From Pseudodesulfovibrio sp. JC047 (GTDB lineage: Bacteria; Desulfobacterota; Desulfovibrionia; Desulfovibrionales; Desulfovibrionaceae): DNA of 64,000 nt. The position numbers and the translations under genes were made by a program. This document shows positions 26,868 to 36,414 of this stretch, one piece after another (positions within the stretch are counted from its first letter, which is position 1; the number at the start of each line of letters is the position of its first letter). The notes beneath the pieces were generated by a model. That model was not told where the DNA came from. It made no database searches and was given only the letters and a program-made list of their open reading frames with translations. Location: assembly GCF_010468615.1 (NCBI RefSeq), contig NZ_WUEH01000007.1:97766-161765 (forward strand), read 5' to 3'.

Positions 26868-27741
26868 GAGCGTGTTGAAAGGACGGATTTCCGTTCGTCA
26901 ATTGTGGGGAGGACTGGGCATTGTCGTGGTGCTGCTGTTCATGGTCGGAATAGACATGGCTTCGGCACATTCCCTGTATATTCAATCGGGACGGCACCGT
27001 GTGAGTGAGGGGAAGAAAACGCCGTTGTTTTTTGCCTATGGCCATCATTTCCCAGTGGATGACGGCGTGCGTGCGAACAAGCTCGATTCTATCAAGGTCT
27101 TCAGGCCTGACGGAGAAGCTGTTTCGATTGCCCCTCGTGCGGAAACCTGCCTGCAATCACAGATGGTGGAATATGATGTTCCGGGGACCTATGTCCTGAC
27201 CGCTGAAACACACCCTGGGCATTATACCAAGTGGGTTGATCTGAAAGGGCGGAACCGGAATTCGATCAAACCCATGAGTGCGGTCAAAGATCAGGCCTCC
27301 AAGATCGTGAAGTCCTTGTATAGCAAGCAGTATGCGAAGACATATGTCCGCTGCGGCGAATCGGATGGACAGTATCTTGGTCGTGTGGGATTGCCATTGG
27401 AGTTGGTCCCCATGCAGGACCCCACCACATTGAAGCAGGGAAACACGTTGATTCTGAAGGTGTTTCGGGATGGCGCACGCTATACTGGTTCTGGCCATTG
27501 GGACGCGACCTACGGCGGGTATTCGACCGAGGCGGAAGATCTGTATCATCCCGGTAAAGATGTCCGAGGCGATACCTTCAAGGTCTCATTGGATCAGCCT
27601 GGGAAGTGGTTCATTCGGTATTTTATCAAAACCGATGCCCCTGCGGATAAAAAAGATGAATATTTGCAAAGCAAACAAACGGCCACGTTGGTGGTGTTGG
27701 TTCCCAATGAGCGCAAACAGCCGTCGGCCAAGCACCATTAA
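26857..27741 (+). CDS. DUF4198-family periplasmic protein (second)
   Basis: 294 residues. A signal anchor (GGLGIVVVLLFMVGIDMASA) precedes HSLYIQSGRHRVSEG; again His follows the likely cleavage site. The second half carries HWDATYGGYSTEAEDLYHPG, typical of DUF4198 proteins, and a beta-rich C-terminus. It overlaps the previous gene by 11 bases. It is probably a periplasmic accessory to the ABC transporter, and differs clearly from the copy at 21625. Confidence 0.75.
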   Translation: MKSRSVLKGRISVRQLWGGLGIVVVLLFMVGIDMASAHSLYIQSGRHRVSEGKKTPLFFAYGHHFPVDDGVRANKLDSIKVFRPDGEAVSIAPRAETCLQSQMVEYDVPGTYVLTAETHPGHYTKWVDLKGRNRNSIKPMSAVKDQASKIVKSLYSKQYAKTYVRCGESDGQYLGRVGLPLELVPMQDPTTLKQGNTLILKVFRDGARYTGSGHWDATYGGYSTEAEDLYHPGKDVRGDTFKVSLDQPGKWFIRYFIKTDAPADKKDEYLQSKQTATLVVLVPNERKQPSAKHH

Positions 27742-27798
27742 AGGCCCATGGAGCGACTAGGTATGTATCGGCTTTTGACCATTCCTCACTGTATGTGA

Positions 27799-27835
27799 GG
27801 GGAGACCGCTCGCTTTGAGGGCGGACGGTTTCCCC
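27799..27835 (+). other. Stem-loop before flavodoxin
   Basis: GGGGAGACCG pairs with CGGTTTCCCC (one G-T pair) around a 17-base loop. A small hairpin CCTCAC/GTGAGG precedes it. There is no T-run; possibly a partial terminator or leader structure. Confidence 0.45.
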
Positions 27836-27857
27836 AGCGGCACTCTGTGTCGTGTGA

Positions 27858-28328
<471 letters not shown>

Positions 28329-28337
28329 GCCCAATTC

Positions 28338-28411
28338 ATCAGGGCTTGAACACCCTGATGCCGAAATATGAACCATGTGGTTTGACGCACTGCGGCACCT
28401 TCGGGTGCCGC
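28338..28411 (+). other. Two hairpins after flavodoxin
   Basis: CATCAGGG/CCCTGATG (28338-28361) and GCGGCACC/GGTGCCGC with a UUCG tetraloop (28392-28411). Neither has a strong T-run, but together they probably end or stabilise the flavodoxin transcript. Confidence 0.5.
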
Positions 28412-28840
28412 TTCGTGTGTGCGGTTTTGATAACCTTTTTCGGTAGTCTGTCTGACGACTGGTTGGCCTATTTCCAATTTTCAGAGCCTCTTTTGCTGCT
28501 TCCGTTCATCGCATCAAAGCGAGGGAGAAAGTTTTTTTCATGGTCTCTGTGGATACTGGGTCTCAATGCCTTGATACAGGCCGAAGGCTGCCTGTCGCGG
28601 ATGGTGAGCATATCTGGAGAAACATGGCTTTTTCTTCGTGTAACTCCTTGGAAGAAAGCTCCTTTTTTGTAATATGGTTTCAGATATTGAAAAACTGTTT
28701 TTTAGAGCGAAGTTTTTTGTATTTTTGGAGTATTGAGCGGAAGTGTCAACAAAACTCTATATCATACTTTTATAGTATAAATTCAACGATAATAATGTGT
28801 TGACATGTGCTTGAAGAGGGTCGTATTGGGACTCAGCAAT
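28412..28840. other. Intergenic region before the outer-membrane protein gene
   Basis: No convincing gene. The last 150 bases are AT-rich. A TTGACA at 28800-28805 with a weak TATTGG about 18 bases later may be a promoter; the Fur box would then overlap its start region. Confidence 0.4.
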
Positions 28841-28859
28841 GATAATGAAATTCATAATC
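28841..28859 (+). promoter_or_regulatory. Strong Fur box upstream of the outer-membrane protein gene
   Basis: The site matches the classical Fur box at 16 of 19 positions, with GATAATGA and the closing ATC intact. It sits 54 bases before the TTG start at 28913 and is the best Fur site in the window. Confidence 0.75.
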
Positions 28860-28912
28860 GATTGCTGTGTCTGTGGAATGCGTATGAAGAAATTCAGCAT
28901 CAGGAGATCGTT

Positions 28913-29956
28913 TTGAAACGGCTTATAGGTTTTTTTGGGTGTTTGGCGGTCGCGATTTTTGTGTGGGGAGTCCACGGAGCTTTTGCCGGGCCGATCATGG
29001 GTGGCGGTGTCGAGTCCGAGCAGGCCATCAAGGGGCGACCGGATACAAAGCCGGTCAAGTGCATTGGGCTGGTCAACATGTCCAATGGGATTGTTTTGCC
29101 CAAGGGGAAGATCTCGGGGAGTGTCAAGTATCGGTATGTTCACAAGAATAATTTGTATGATGGTTCAACGAGAAAAACCGGGACATATAATGGCAAATAT
29201 GACCGGGTAAATCAGTCGGTGCAATTGACGGCCAAGGCCGGGCTTTTTGAAAATTTCGAGGCCCGGGTCATGGTCCCGTTTTGGGACAAGGCGGTTGATC
29301 GCAATTATGGCAACCCGCCGAGGTCCGCCGATACCAACACTGTGCAGGGGCTGGGTGATGTTGTTGTCATGGGGCGGTATGCGCTCATGAGTCAACGCAA
29401 AGGTGACTGGATGAACCTCGCCTTTGGGGCCGGTCTCAAGATGCCGACTGGGGATTCGGATACGAAAAATGATTTTCCGTTTTCAACGGCGCATGAATAC
29501 ATGGGACCGGGTGCGCAATTGGGCACAGGCTCGTGGGACCCGAAATTCGAGTTGGGGGCCACCAAGTTCTTTGGACGCTCTCGGGTGGACGCCCATTTCA
29601 TGTACACGATTTCCGGGGACGGCGCGCACGATTCTCGTAAGGGCAACCAATTCAAATATAACTTTGGCTACGGGTATGCCTTGAACAAGTATTTCGATGT
29701 AGAACTCGAACTCAATGGTGTGGACCAGAAGCGGCATTGGTACGACGGCTCGGCAGCGAAAAGCACCGGCGGACACACCATTTACATCACGCCCGGTATT
29801 CATTGGAAATTTGCGGAAAAGGCCCACCTGTCTCTGGGTGTTCCCATTGTTGCCTATCGGTATCTCAATGGACAGTCAGCGACCCCGGATCGAAATAGTC
29901 GATATGGGCTTGGTGAGGATTTTCAGGTCGTGACCCGACTTGGGTTTTGTTTTTAA
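28913..29956 (+). CDS. Outer-membrane beta-barrel protein, MetA-pathway/transporter family
   Basis: About 347 residues. A TTG start at 28913 with AGGAG six bases upstream gives a signal peptide (LIGFFGCLAVAIFVWGVHGA, cleavage near FAG). The rest alternates polar and hydrophobic residues, with GDVVVMGRYALMS, FGAGLKMPTGDSDTKND and a C-terminal Phe (LGFCF), as in outer-membrane barrels annotated 'transporter' (phenol MetA-like). Being Fur-controlled and followed by a binding protein, it may admit an iron source. Function is not established. Confidence 0.65.
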   Translation: MKRLIGFFGCLAVAIFVWGVHGAFAGPIMGGGVESEQAIKGRPDTKPVKCIGLVNMSNGIVLPKGKISGSVKYRYVHKNNLYDGSTRKTGTYNGKYDRVNQSVQLTAKAGLFENFEARVMVPFWDKAVDRNYGNPPRSADTNTVQGLGDVVVMGRYALMSQRKGDWMNLAFGAGLKMPTGDSDTKNDFPFSTAHEYMGPGAQLGTGSWDPKFELGATKFFGRSRVDAHFMYTISGDGAHDSRKGNQFKYNFGYGYALNKYFDVELELNGVDQKRHWYDGSAAKSTGGHTIYITPGIHWKFAEKAHLSLGVPIVAYRYLNGQSATPDRNSRYGLGEDFQVVTRLGFCF

Positions 29957-29973
29957 TCTGACGGAGAATATGT

Positions 29974-30945
29974 ATGAAAAAAATTCGTGTGCTGTTTATT
30001 GCGGCGTGCCTCGGTTGTCTGGCTGTCCTTTGTACCTTGTCGGGAGCTTCTGCGTCTCCTGCAAAGGCCCCGGAAAGGATCAAGGCGGTCATGGTTGGCG
30101 ATCGGTTGGTCGATGTGTCCCTGAAACTCGGCGTGGTGCCAGAGGGAATGTCCGTGCGGCTGTCGATGTGGGATGACAAGGCTCCGGCCCTTCGCTTGGC
30201 CACGCAGGTGCTTGGTTGCCCGAATTATGTGACGATGAAACACCCTGAGGCCATTGGGAACTTCATGAAAGAGCGGGGCATAACGCGGTTGATTCTCGAA
30301 AAGAGCACCAAGTTTTGCCTGTACAAGCAGAAAGTGACCTTGGAAAAGGTTGCGGATTTGGTGAAGGATGTGCCGAATGTGACCATTGAATATGTCGATT
30401 TCACCAAGGGCGTTGTCCCGGCCATCACGCAAGCCGCACAGCTTTTGCACAAGGAAGACAAAGGCCGTTTGGTTATCGCATCGTATGAAAAGGCCATGAA
30501 AAAAGTCGAAGCGGCGATGCCTGCGAAAAAACTTGGTCGGCGGGTGCTTGTCCTGAATGGCAACTATTCGGTGGCTACAGGCAAGACATTTATTCGGATT
30601 GAGGCCCCCGGCGGGTATTCCGATCAGTACATGCTCGATCCTTTGGGATGCGTCAATGCGTCAAAAGCCATGTTGACCGACACCATGAAGGTGAGCAAAG
30701 GGCATGTGTCGGCTGGTCGTCTCAAAGGGTTGGAGAAAGCGAATCCCGACGTGATTGTCGCGACCGGCAACGGTTTTGCCGTTCAGATGGCCTTGCACAG
30801 AGCGGTCAAGAAGAATCCGGCCCTGGCCGATATTCCGGCCATCAAGAACGGTGCAATCTATACCCTCCCATTTTATGGAGATTCCAGTGTGCTTGAATAT
30901 CCGCAGATATTCCGCCAATGGCTTCTCGCTCTTGAAGAGCAGTAA
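29974..30945 (+). CDS. BtuF/FecB-like periplasmic binding protein
   Basis: 323 residues with a signal peptide (RVLFIAACLGCLAVLCTLSG). The body is a class III binding-protein fold: RIKAVMVGDRLVDVSLKLGV, NPDVIVATGNGFAVQMAL and a closing AIKNGAIYTLPFYGDSSVLEYP. Such proteins bind siderophores, haem or cobalamin. No permease or ATPase gene adjoins, so the partner is elsewhere or it serves another system. It lies 17 bases after the Fur-controlled barrel gene. Confidence 0.7.
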   Translation: MKKIRVLFIAACLGCLAVLCTLSGASASPAKAPERIKAVMVGDRLVDVSLKLGVVPEGMSVRLSMWDDKAPALRLATQVLGCPNYVTMKHPEAIGNFMKERGITRLILEKSTKFCLYKQKVTLEKVADLVKDVPNVTIEYVDFTKGVVPAITQAAQLLHKEDKGRLVIASYEKAMKKVEAAMPAKKLGRRVLVLNGNYSVATGKTFIRIEAPGGYSDQYMLDPLGCVNASKAMLTDTMKVSKGHVSAGRLKGLEKANPDVIVATGNGFAVQMALHRAVKKNPALADIPAIKNGAIYTLPFYGDSSVLEYPQIFRQWLLALEEQ

Positions 30946-30961
30946 CCACAAGCAAAAAAAC

Positions 30962-30993
30962 GACCGTCGGGAGTTGCCCGGCGGTCTTTTTTT
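30962..30993 (+). terminator. Rho-independent terminator
   Basis: GACCGTCGGG pairs with CCCGGCGGTC around AGTTG, followed by seven T residues, 16 bases after the binding-protein stop. Confidence 0.85.
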
Positions 30994-31103
30994 GTGAGAA
31001 ATAGTGTGGTGATGAATTCGTGTACAACGTGAAATGAGAATATTTTCAAGAATACGTGATGTATTTTCATGTCAAATGCAGACACATTGCGTGGCATAAT
31101 CAG

Positions 31104-31274
31104 AGCGGGAACCTCGTGAGTGAGGTTCCCGCTTTGGTCGCCGAAGGTCTCGCCGTTGTACCCCAATTGAACGAGGCCTTCATGGACATAGATCACTCCA
31201 GGTCCGCGGGAGTTTATCGCTGACCTGGAGTGATGTGTGGCGAACAGGCACGATGCCCCCCCGGCCTGTTCGCC
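31104..31274. other. Three successive perfect inverted repeats between convergent units
   Basis: Stems of 12 bp (31104-31133), 13 bp (31192-31234) and 11 bp (31239-31274) occur in 170 bases. None has a clear T-run on either strand. They lie between the binding-protein operon and the convergent fdhA end, so tandem bidirectional terminators or a structured RNA are both possible. Confidence 0.55.
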
Positions 31275-31307
31275 CATAACGGTGCCTACAAAATCGTTGT
31301 GCGCTTT

Positions 31308-34070
31308 TTATGGCGCAGGATAATCGATCCTGACGGAACAGGCTTTGTATTCTGCGGTGTCGGAAATCGGATCCGACGCCGAGTTGGTGAGCCAGTTTGA
31401 ATTGTTTGCATAGAAGTGGAAAGCCATCCAGACCATACCTTCAGGGACTTCCGATGTCACATTGGCCCGAACCGTAATGGTGCCACGCCGGGATGTGAGT
31501 TGGATCATCTCGCCGGTTTTGAACCCGAGCCGTTTGGCGTCTTCCGGTGCGATGTCGGCGATTTCCTCATCCAGCAACTCATTGAGTCCGATGGCATTGC
31601 CTGTTTGGGAACTGCAATTGTAATGATACAGTCGTCTGCCAGTGCTCAAGATGAGCGGGTATTCACTGTCAGGTGTTTCCGCTGGCGGTGTCCAGTCAAC
31701 GGCCTGGAAGTGCGCTTTTTCGTCCTTGAATTTGATGTCGCGGAACAGTCGGGGTGTCTCTTTGAAGAGATGCGGTGTGCCCGGATGATGCGCGTGTGGC
31801 ACCGGCCATTGCAATGAACCGTGTTCAAGGCGGTCATAGGAGATGCCGTTCAACATAGCGCATTGCGGTGCCATTTCGTTGTCCCAGATTTCTTGTGCGC
31901 AGGAGGATTCCCAGATATCGCCCATCCGTTTCGCCAGTTCGCGGAAAATCCACCAGTTTGGCCGGGCCTCTCCTGGAGGCGGGGACACTTTGCGAACACG
32001 GTTGACCCGACGTTCGGTATTGATGAATGTTCCGTCATCCTCACTCCATCCAGCGGACGGGAACACCACATCCGCATATTCGGTGGTCTTGGTGGGGAAG
32101 ATGTCGTTGCAGACCATGAATTCGGCCGAAGAAAGGCAGTCATGGACATGATGCATATCCGGTTCCGTTGTCGCGGGATCTTCGCCAAAGACGTAGAATC
32201 CACGGACCTTGCCGGTTTTCAGCCCATCCAGCATGGCGGGAAGCCGTATGCCTTCCTTGGCCGGGAGTTCCGAGACATTCCAGGCCTTCTGGAATTTCCG
32301 ACGAGCGGCGGGGTCTTCGACTTTTTCATAGCCGGGGAACGTGTCGGGCAATGCTCCGGCATCGCAGGCACCCTGAACGTTGTTTTGCCCGCGTAATGGA
32401 TTGACGCCTCCACCTGGAATACCGATGTTCCCGAGTAACAGTTGCAGGTTGGCGCAACTGTAGACATTGTGCACGCCGGAGGTGTGCTCGGTGATTCCCA
32501 GTGTGTAGATGAGCATGGCCGGTTTGGATTCGGCGAGCAGATGCGCGAGATCCACGACCTGCTGTGCCGGTACGCCGGTGATTTTTTCCACTGCTTCGGG
32601 AGCATACCGTTTCACGGTCTTCTTGAGGTCATTGAATCCATCGACCCAATTCTTCACATAGTCCACATCATATAGTTCTTCGTTGATGAGCACGTGCATG
32701 ATGGAGTTTATCAGCGCAACGTCAGAGCCAATTTCCAAACGCAAATGCATGGTGGCCCACTCAGTGAGCTTGGTCGCACGAGGGTCAATGACAACCAGTT
32801 TTTTGCCGTTTTCCACGGCATTGTGAACAAAGGTTGCGACAACCGGGTGTGCCACGGTCATGTTTGAACCGATGACGAGGATTGTTTCCGCCTTTTCAAT
32901 ATCTTCAAAGTTGTTGGACATGGCACCTGAACCGAGCATTGTCGTCAGACCGACGACTGTGGGCGCGTGTCAGGTTCGTGCGCAATGGTCGATGTTGTTC
33001 GTCCCGATGCTCCCCCTGAGCAACTTCTGCATGTTGTATGAATCTTCGGTGATGCTTCGGGCACAGCTCAAACCAGCGATGGCGTCCGGGCCTGATTCCT
33101 TGCGGATTTCCATGAATTTTGACGCGACCAGGTCAAGGGCCTCGTCCCAGGAGGCTTCCCGAAATTTCCCGTTTTCCTTGATGAGCGGTGTTTTGAGCCT
33201 GTTTTCGGAATAGATGAAGTCATAGCCGAAACGGCCTTTGACGCACAGTCTGCCCTTGTTGGGCAACACGTCTTCATCCGCAGTCACCTTGATGATCTTT
33301 TCATCCTTGACGTGCAGGGTCAGTTGACATCCGGTCCCGCAATATGGACAGGTTGTCTGGACTTTTTTGACTTTTTTTTTCGCGATTCCAAGGGCTTTCT
33401 TGTCGAAAAGCGCACCCACGGGACATGCTTCGACACATTGACCGCAATGCGTGCATTTGACCATATCGACAGACGGATGCCAGGTGCCTTTGTAGGCTTT
33501 GCGAGAAATGGCGTTTTGTCCGATATCCTGACAAACGGCGATGCATTGACCGCATTTGATGCACCGGCTGTAGTCCCGGGCGATAAAGGGGGAGTGGTTG
33601 TCCACAATGGGTGTTTCAATGGTCAGCGGAACGTCCTTGACCGCGACCTTGTGCTTGCCTGCCAGCTTTTGCAACGTGCATGAGCCTTTGGCCGGGCAAT
33701 CATGGTCATGCCATTCCAGTTCCCGGGCTTCGAGATGGCCCGGAGCGCATTTGCCCTCAGGGAGTTTGGCGGAAAAACAGTTGTGTGCCCCCGTGGAAAA
33801 GATTGATGTCAGCTTTTCCTTGCGGGCTGCAAAGACCTTGGGAGATTCGGTTGTCAACGTCAATCCTTCCGAGGCAAGGGTTGTTGACGTGGAGATCAGC
33901 TCTCCGGTGGCAATGTTTTCCGCGACACTGAGTTCGCAGCAGGAATCGCAATTGCACACGTCTCCCTGGCACAGTGTCGGAATGTTGATTCCTGCTTCCG
34001 TGGCCGCTTCCAGGAGTGTCTGATTCTCTTTGAATTCGATCGGTGTGTCGTTGATGATAATGTATCGCAT
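31308..34070 (-). CDS. fdhA: Selenocysteine formate dehydrogenase, catalytic subunit
   Basis: 920 residues read through an in-frame TGA at 32970-32972 as selenocysteine 367, in the context HCART-U-HAPTVVGL where all molybdo-formate dehydrogenases carry Sec or Cys. The N-terminus is a [2Fe-2S] domain (TLCQGDVCNCDSCCE) followed by a NuoG-like segment (HDHDCPAKGSCTLQ), two [4Fe-4S] motifs (CIKCGQCIAVC, CTHCGQCVEACP) and the Mo-domain cluster CPYCGTGCQ. There is no Tat signal, so it is cytoplasmic. It oxidises formate to CO2 and passes electrons to NAD or ferredoxin partners not seen here. It is last in the fmdB-UT operon, suited to remove formate made by AmiF. Confidence 0.93.
32928..32972 (-). 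promoter_or_regulatory. Bacterial SECIS element in fdhA
   Basis: Directly after the UGA codon, minus-strand sequence forms a 6-bp apical stem GTCGTC/GACGAC closing the loop GGTCT (32941-32957). The GGUCU apical loop and its distance from UGA match the SelB-binding SECIS of E. coli fdhF. Confidence 0.88.
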
Positions 34071-34122
34071 TGGCTATCCTTTGTCTGGTCTGGATGGTTC
34101 AATTTGAAGAAAGAACGTCGTT

Positions 34123-34638
34123 TCAGGACGCTTTTGTGAGCAGTGAAAAAAACGATTCCATGCAGTGTTCCGAGCAAAAATCATATGTTTCATCAATTCC
34201 ACCTCCAGCGGGGACTTTGGTGAAGCTGCGGGTTTCTTTCGCCGCAGAATTAAAACGCATTCCACATTGATCGCAGGTCTTTATGTTGTTTGTGATAAAC
34301 GCACTGACACAGTTCTCGGAACAGAGGGGAATGTCTCCCGGAGTCTCTCCATACATTCGTCTGCCACAGACTCGGCAGTAGATGGCTTCGTCGGGAGCCG
34401 TGTTGAGTGCCCCACCACACAGGGGGCAGAAATTCGAGGGCTTGGTTTGCAGTGTATGGTGACAGTGTGGACAGCTTGAACGCATCGGGGTCTTGCAATA
34501 GGGGCAGGCCTTTGGCGCGGATTGTTCGTCTGATTCGATCGAGTAAACATTGAAATACGAGTCCGGTTCGTGGGTCGTATTTAGGTGAGAACAGCGCGGA
34601 TTGGTGCAATACATGTAGGTCGTGTGTTTTTTTTCCAT
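34123..34638 (-). CDS. Multi-zinc-ribbon protein of the formamide operon
   Basis: 171 residues with six or more cysteine knuckles: CTNPRC, CPYCKTPMRSSCPHCH, CPLCGG, CRVCGRRMYGE, CSENC, CDQCGMRF and CSEHCMESF. It is probably cytoplasmic and holds several zinc ions. No family name is certain. It lies between the UT channel and fdhA genes, so a role in regulation or metalloenzyme assembly is inferred. The start at 34638 is chosen because homology-like content begins there; the ribosome site is weak. Confidence 0.7.
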   Translation of the reverse strand: MEKKHTTYMYCTNPRCSHLNTTHEPDSYFNVYSIESDEQSAPKACPYCKTPMRSSCPHCHHTLQTKPSNFCPLCGGALNTAPDEAIYCRVCGRRMYGETPGDIPLCSENCVSAFITNNIKTCDQCGMRFNSAAKETRSFTKVPAGGGIDETYDFCSEHCMESFFSLLTKAS

Positions 34639-34767
34639 GGCACATCTGCTTGAGTTGATGAGTGGGTGAAAAAAGGCTGGAAATGAGAGGCGATTCATCT
34701 CCAGCCTTTATGATAGCCGGGCCTTTGTGGGAGCAGTCGTCCTTTGTACTCCGGGGATTGTCTAAGG

Positions 34768-35760
34768 CTAAGGGTGCTTTAGGTTGTGTTCAGGAGTCCC
34801 GAGGACCGCTGCTGGAACCGCGGCTATGTGTTCAAAATCGTGACTGGCGAACATGAACATCCACGTGACGATGACAAATGGCCATGTCAGTGAAGGCATA
34901 CCGATTGGAGCGAGGAGCACGCTGATCGATGCTTGGGCAATGGAGCCGATGATCATGCAGAATGTCGCGTACAGAAATGTTTTCCAGTTGAGATAGTAGA
35001 AGAGTCCGCCCATAGCGATGGCGCACAGGACCGAGTTATATCCATACAGGCCGAGGCGAAGCGGTGCTTCCGGTGATTGCATGACGAGCGCGGTCACCAG
35101 TCCGATCAGGGAACCGAAGATGGCAAAAAGGGCGGATATCCGGGAATTGACCGCGATGGCTATGATGAAAATGATGCCGGTGACCATGCTGTCTTCAAAC
35201 ATGACTTCGCCAATGCCCTTGGTTATTCCATCCATGAAGGTCATCACTGAAAGTGACCCGATTTCGACGGTGGCGTGAGGATCGGGAATCGAGATGCTCA
35301 GCAGGGAACCCGCCTGAAGAAAACCGAATTTTGAGGCACAGAACATCAGAATCCATGTGGCCAGAACAAACGGTGCGGTGAGTGCCGGCATTCCCCATTT
35401 GCCGAGGAAATTCGCGAGTGCGCTCATGATGACCGTGGTCAGGGCCGCATTGAGGACCACATAGATCAGCAGGTCGGGGCTGAAGACGAAATAGAATGGA
35501 AGCGCGATTCCGGCGAGTGTTCCGTTGAATCCGAAAAGACCGTTTTTAATCAGTCCCTTGTCCGCTCCAAGTGCCATGGCCGTCAGCGTGGAAGCGGCTG
35601 TCCCCAGCACGGCGCAGACGCCCAATTGCCAGGAATTGTAAAATATCCCGACAAAAAACAGAAATCCTGTCAGCGCGTTGTTTTGGAACATGACCTGTCC
35701 GCATCCGCGCAGACATGCGTCCACGAACCGACACAGTGGGGTTTTTTGCAGCACTTCCAT
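34768..35760 (-). CDS. UT-family urea/amide channel
   Basis: 330 residues made of two homologous halves with ~10 spans. Each half carries the UT signature: [17 protein letters not shown] and [17 protein letters not shown], and [12 protein letters not shown] versus [12 protein letters not shown]. The family includes the crystallised Desulfovibrio vulgaris urea channel. No urease gene is seen here, while the operon encodes FmdB, FdhA and, divergently, formamidase. The small planar formamide is therefore the likely cargo; urea stays possible. Confidence 0.9.
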   Translation of the reverse strand: MEVLQKTPLCRFVDACLRGCGQVMFQNNALTGFLFFVGIFYNSWQLGVCAVLGTAASTLTAMALGADKGLIKNGLFGFNGTLAGIALPFYFVFSPDLLIYVVLNAALTTVIMSALANFLGKWGMPALTAPFVLATWILMFCASKFGFLQAGSLLSISIPDPHATVEIGSLSVMTFMDGITKGIGEVMFEDSMVTGIIFIIAIAVNSRISALFAIFGSLIGLVTALVMQSPEAPLRLGLYGYNSVLCAIAMGGLFYYLNWKTFLYATFCMIIGSIAQASISVLLAPIGMPSLTWPFVIVTWMFMFASHDFEHIAAVPAAVLGTPEHNLKHP

Positions 35761-35799
35761 AATTGTTCATCTCCTTGAAACGTGGTTGAGCAAGAGTGG

Positions 35800-36033
35800 T
35801 TACAGCGTTTGAGCCTTCAATTCCTTTTTGAGCTTGTCGCGCTCCTGCGACTTGTGCATCGCGCTCATCATGTTTTTCATCCAGTGGTCGGCATGACGGT
35901 ACGTGGTCAGGGAAATGTATTTGTGGGTATCTGTTGAGCCACAGTGAGAACATTGGATTGCGTCATCGCACGAACCGGCGAGCACCTCGAAGTCGGTGTC
36001 ACAGCCGTTGCAGTGCAGTTCATAGATAGGCAT
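35800..36033 (-). CDS. fmdB: FmdB-family zinc-ribbon protein
   Basis: 77 residues: MPIYELHCNGCDTDFEVL and IQCSHCGSTDTHKY give the paired CxxC ribbon of FmdB, first described as a putative formamidase regulator in Methylophilus. A Lys-rich C-terminal tail follows. The ATG at 36033 has AAGGAG upstream. It is the first gene after the sigma-54 promoter at 36067. Confidence 0.85.
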   Translation of the reverse strand: MPIYELHCNGCDTDFEVLAGSCDDAIQCSHCGSTDTHKYISLTTYRHADHWMKNMMSAMHKSQERDKLKKELKAQTL

Positions 36034-36066
36034 AGCTTGCTCCTTGAAAAGTTGTTGTTCTTCCTT

Positions 36067-36083
36067 TTGCGACAACTGTGCCA
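36067..36083 (-). promoter_or_regulatory. Sigma-54 promoter for the fmdB-UT-fdhA operon
   Basis: On the minus strand: TGGCAC, five bases, TCGCAA, with exactly ten bases between the -24 GG and -12 GC. It lies about 35-50 bases before fmdB. The NtrC-type activator gene is the next gene upstream. Confidence 0.8.
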
Positions 36084-36160
36084 CGATGTGTCGTTAGCTT
36101 AATTACCCGTTTTAATTATATAAAAACTATATTCCGAAAAGAGTCTGGAACACGAAGGGG

Positions 36161-36260
36161 TACAACGGATTTTGTTGTTTCCGGGACGGCCTCATGAAAC
36201 GGGCGGACTGCAAGGATTTTGTCAGTACAACGAAATCAGTGACTACAAATTTTATTGTGA
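36161..36260. promoter_or_regulatory. Candidate activator sites upstream of the fmdB sigma-54 promoter
   Basis: CTACAA-N6-TTGTGA at 36243-36260 lies about 170 bases upstream of the -24 element, and ACAAC-N7-GTTGT at 36162-36178 about 90 bases upstream. The first closely matches CTACAA-N6-TTGTAG before amiF. No gene was found in the 36034-36414 gap. Confidence 0.55.
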
Positions 36261-36325
36261 GAGTTGGGTCGGGCGTGATCGGAAAAAAACGGGGTATGTT
36301 TTTCAGAATGGAACATGACGAAAAA

Positions 36326-36366
36326 CGCCAAAAGGGAGCGTGTCGTGGAGACGGTCCCTTTTGGCG
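36326..36366 (-). terminator. Rho-independent terminator after the NtrC-type regulator gene
   Basis: A perfect 12-bp stem (CGCCAAAAGGGA and complement) is followed on the minus strand by five T residues, about 50 bases after the regulator stop. Confidence 0.8.
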
Positions 36367-36414
36367 TGTGGTGCGATGTGCGGTCTGTCGCGTGAGCGAG
36401 AGACTGGCGGGGGG

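Noticed and set aside
28346..28672. 108-codon frame between flavodoxin and the barrel gene
   Set aside because: It starts inside a hairpin, lacks a ribosome site, and its composition is not protein-like.
32940..32972. Apparent nonsense mutation splitting fdhA into two genes
   Set aside because: The TGA is at the catalytic Sec position, frames agree on both sides, and a SECIS stem-loop follows.
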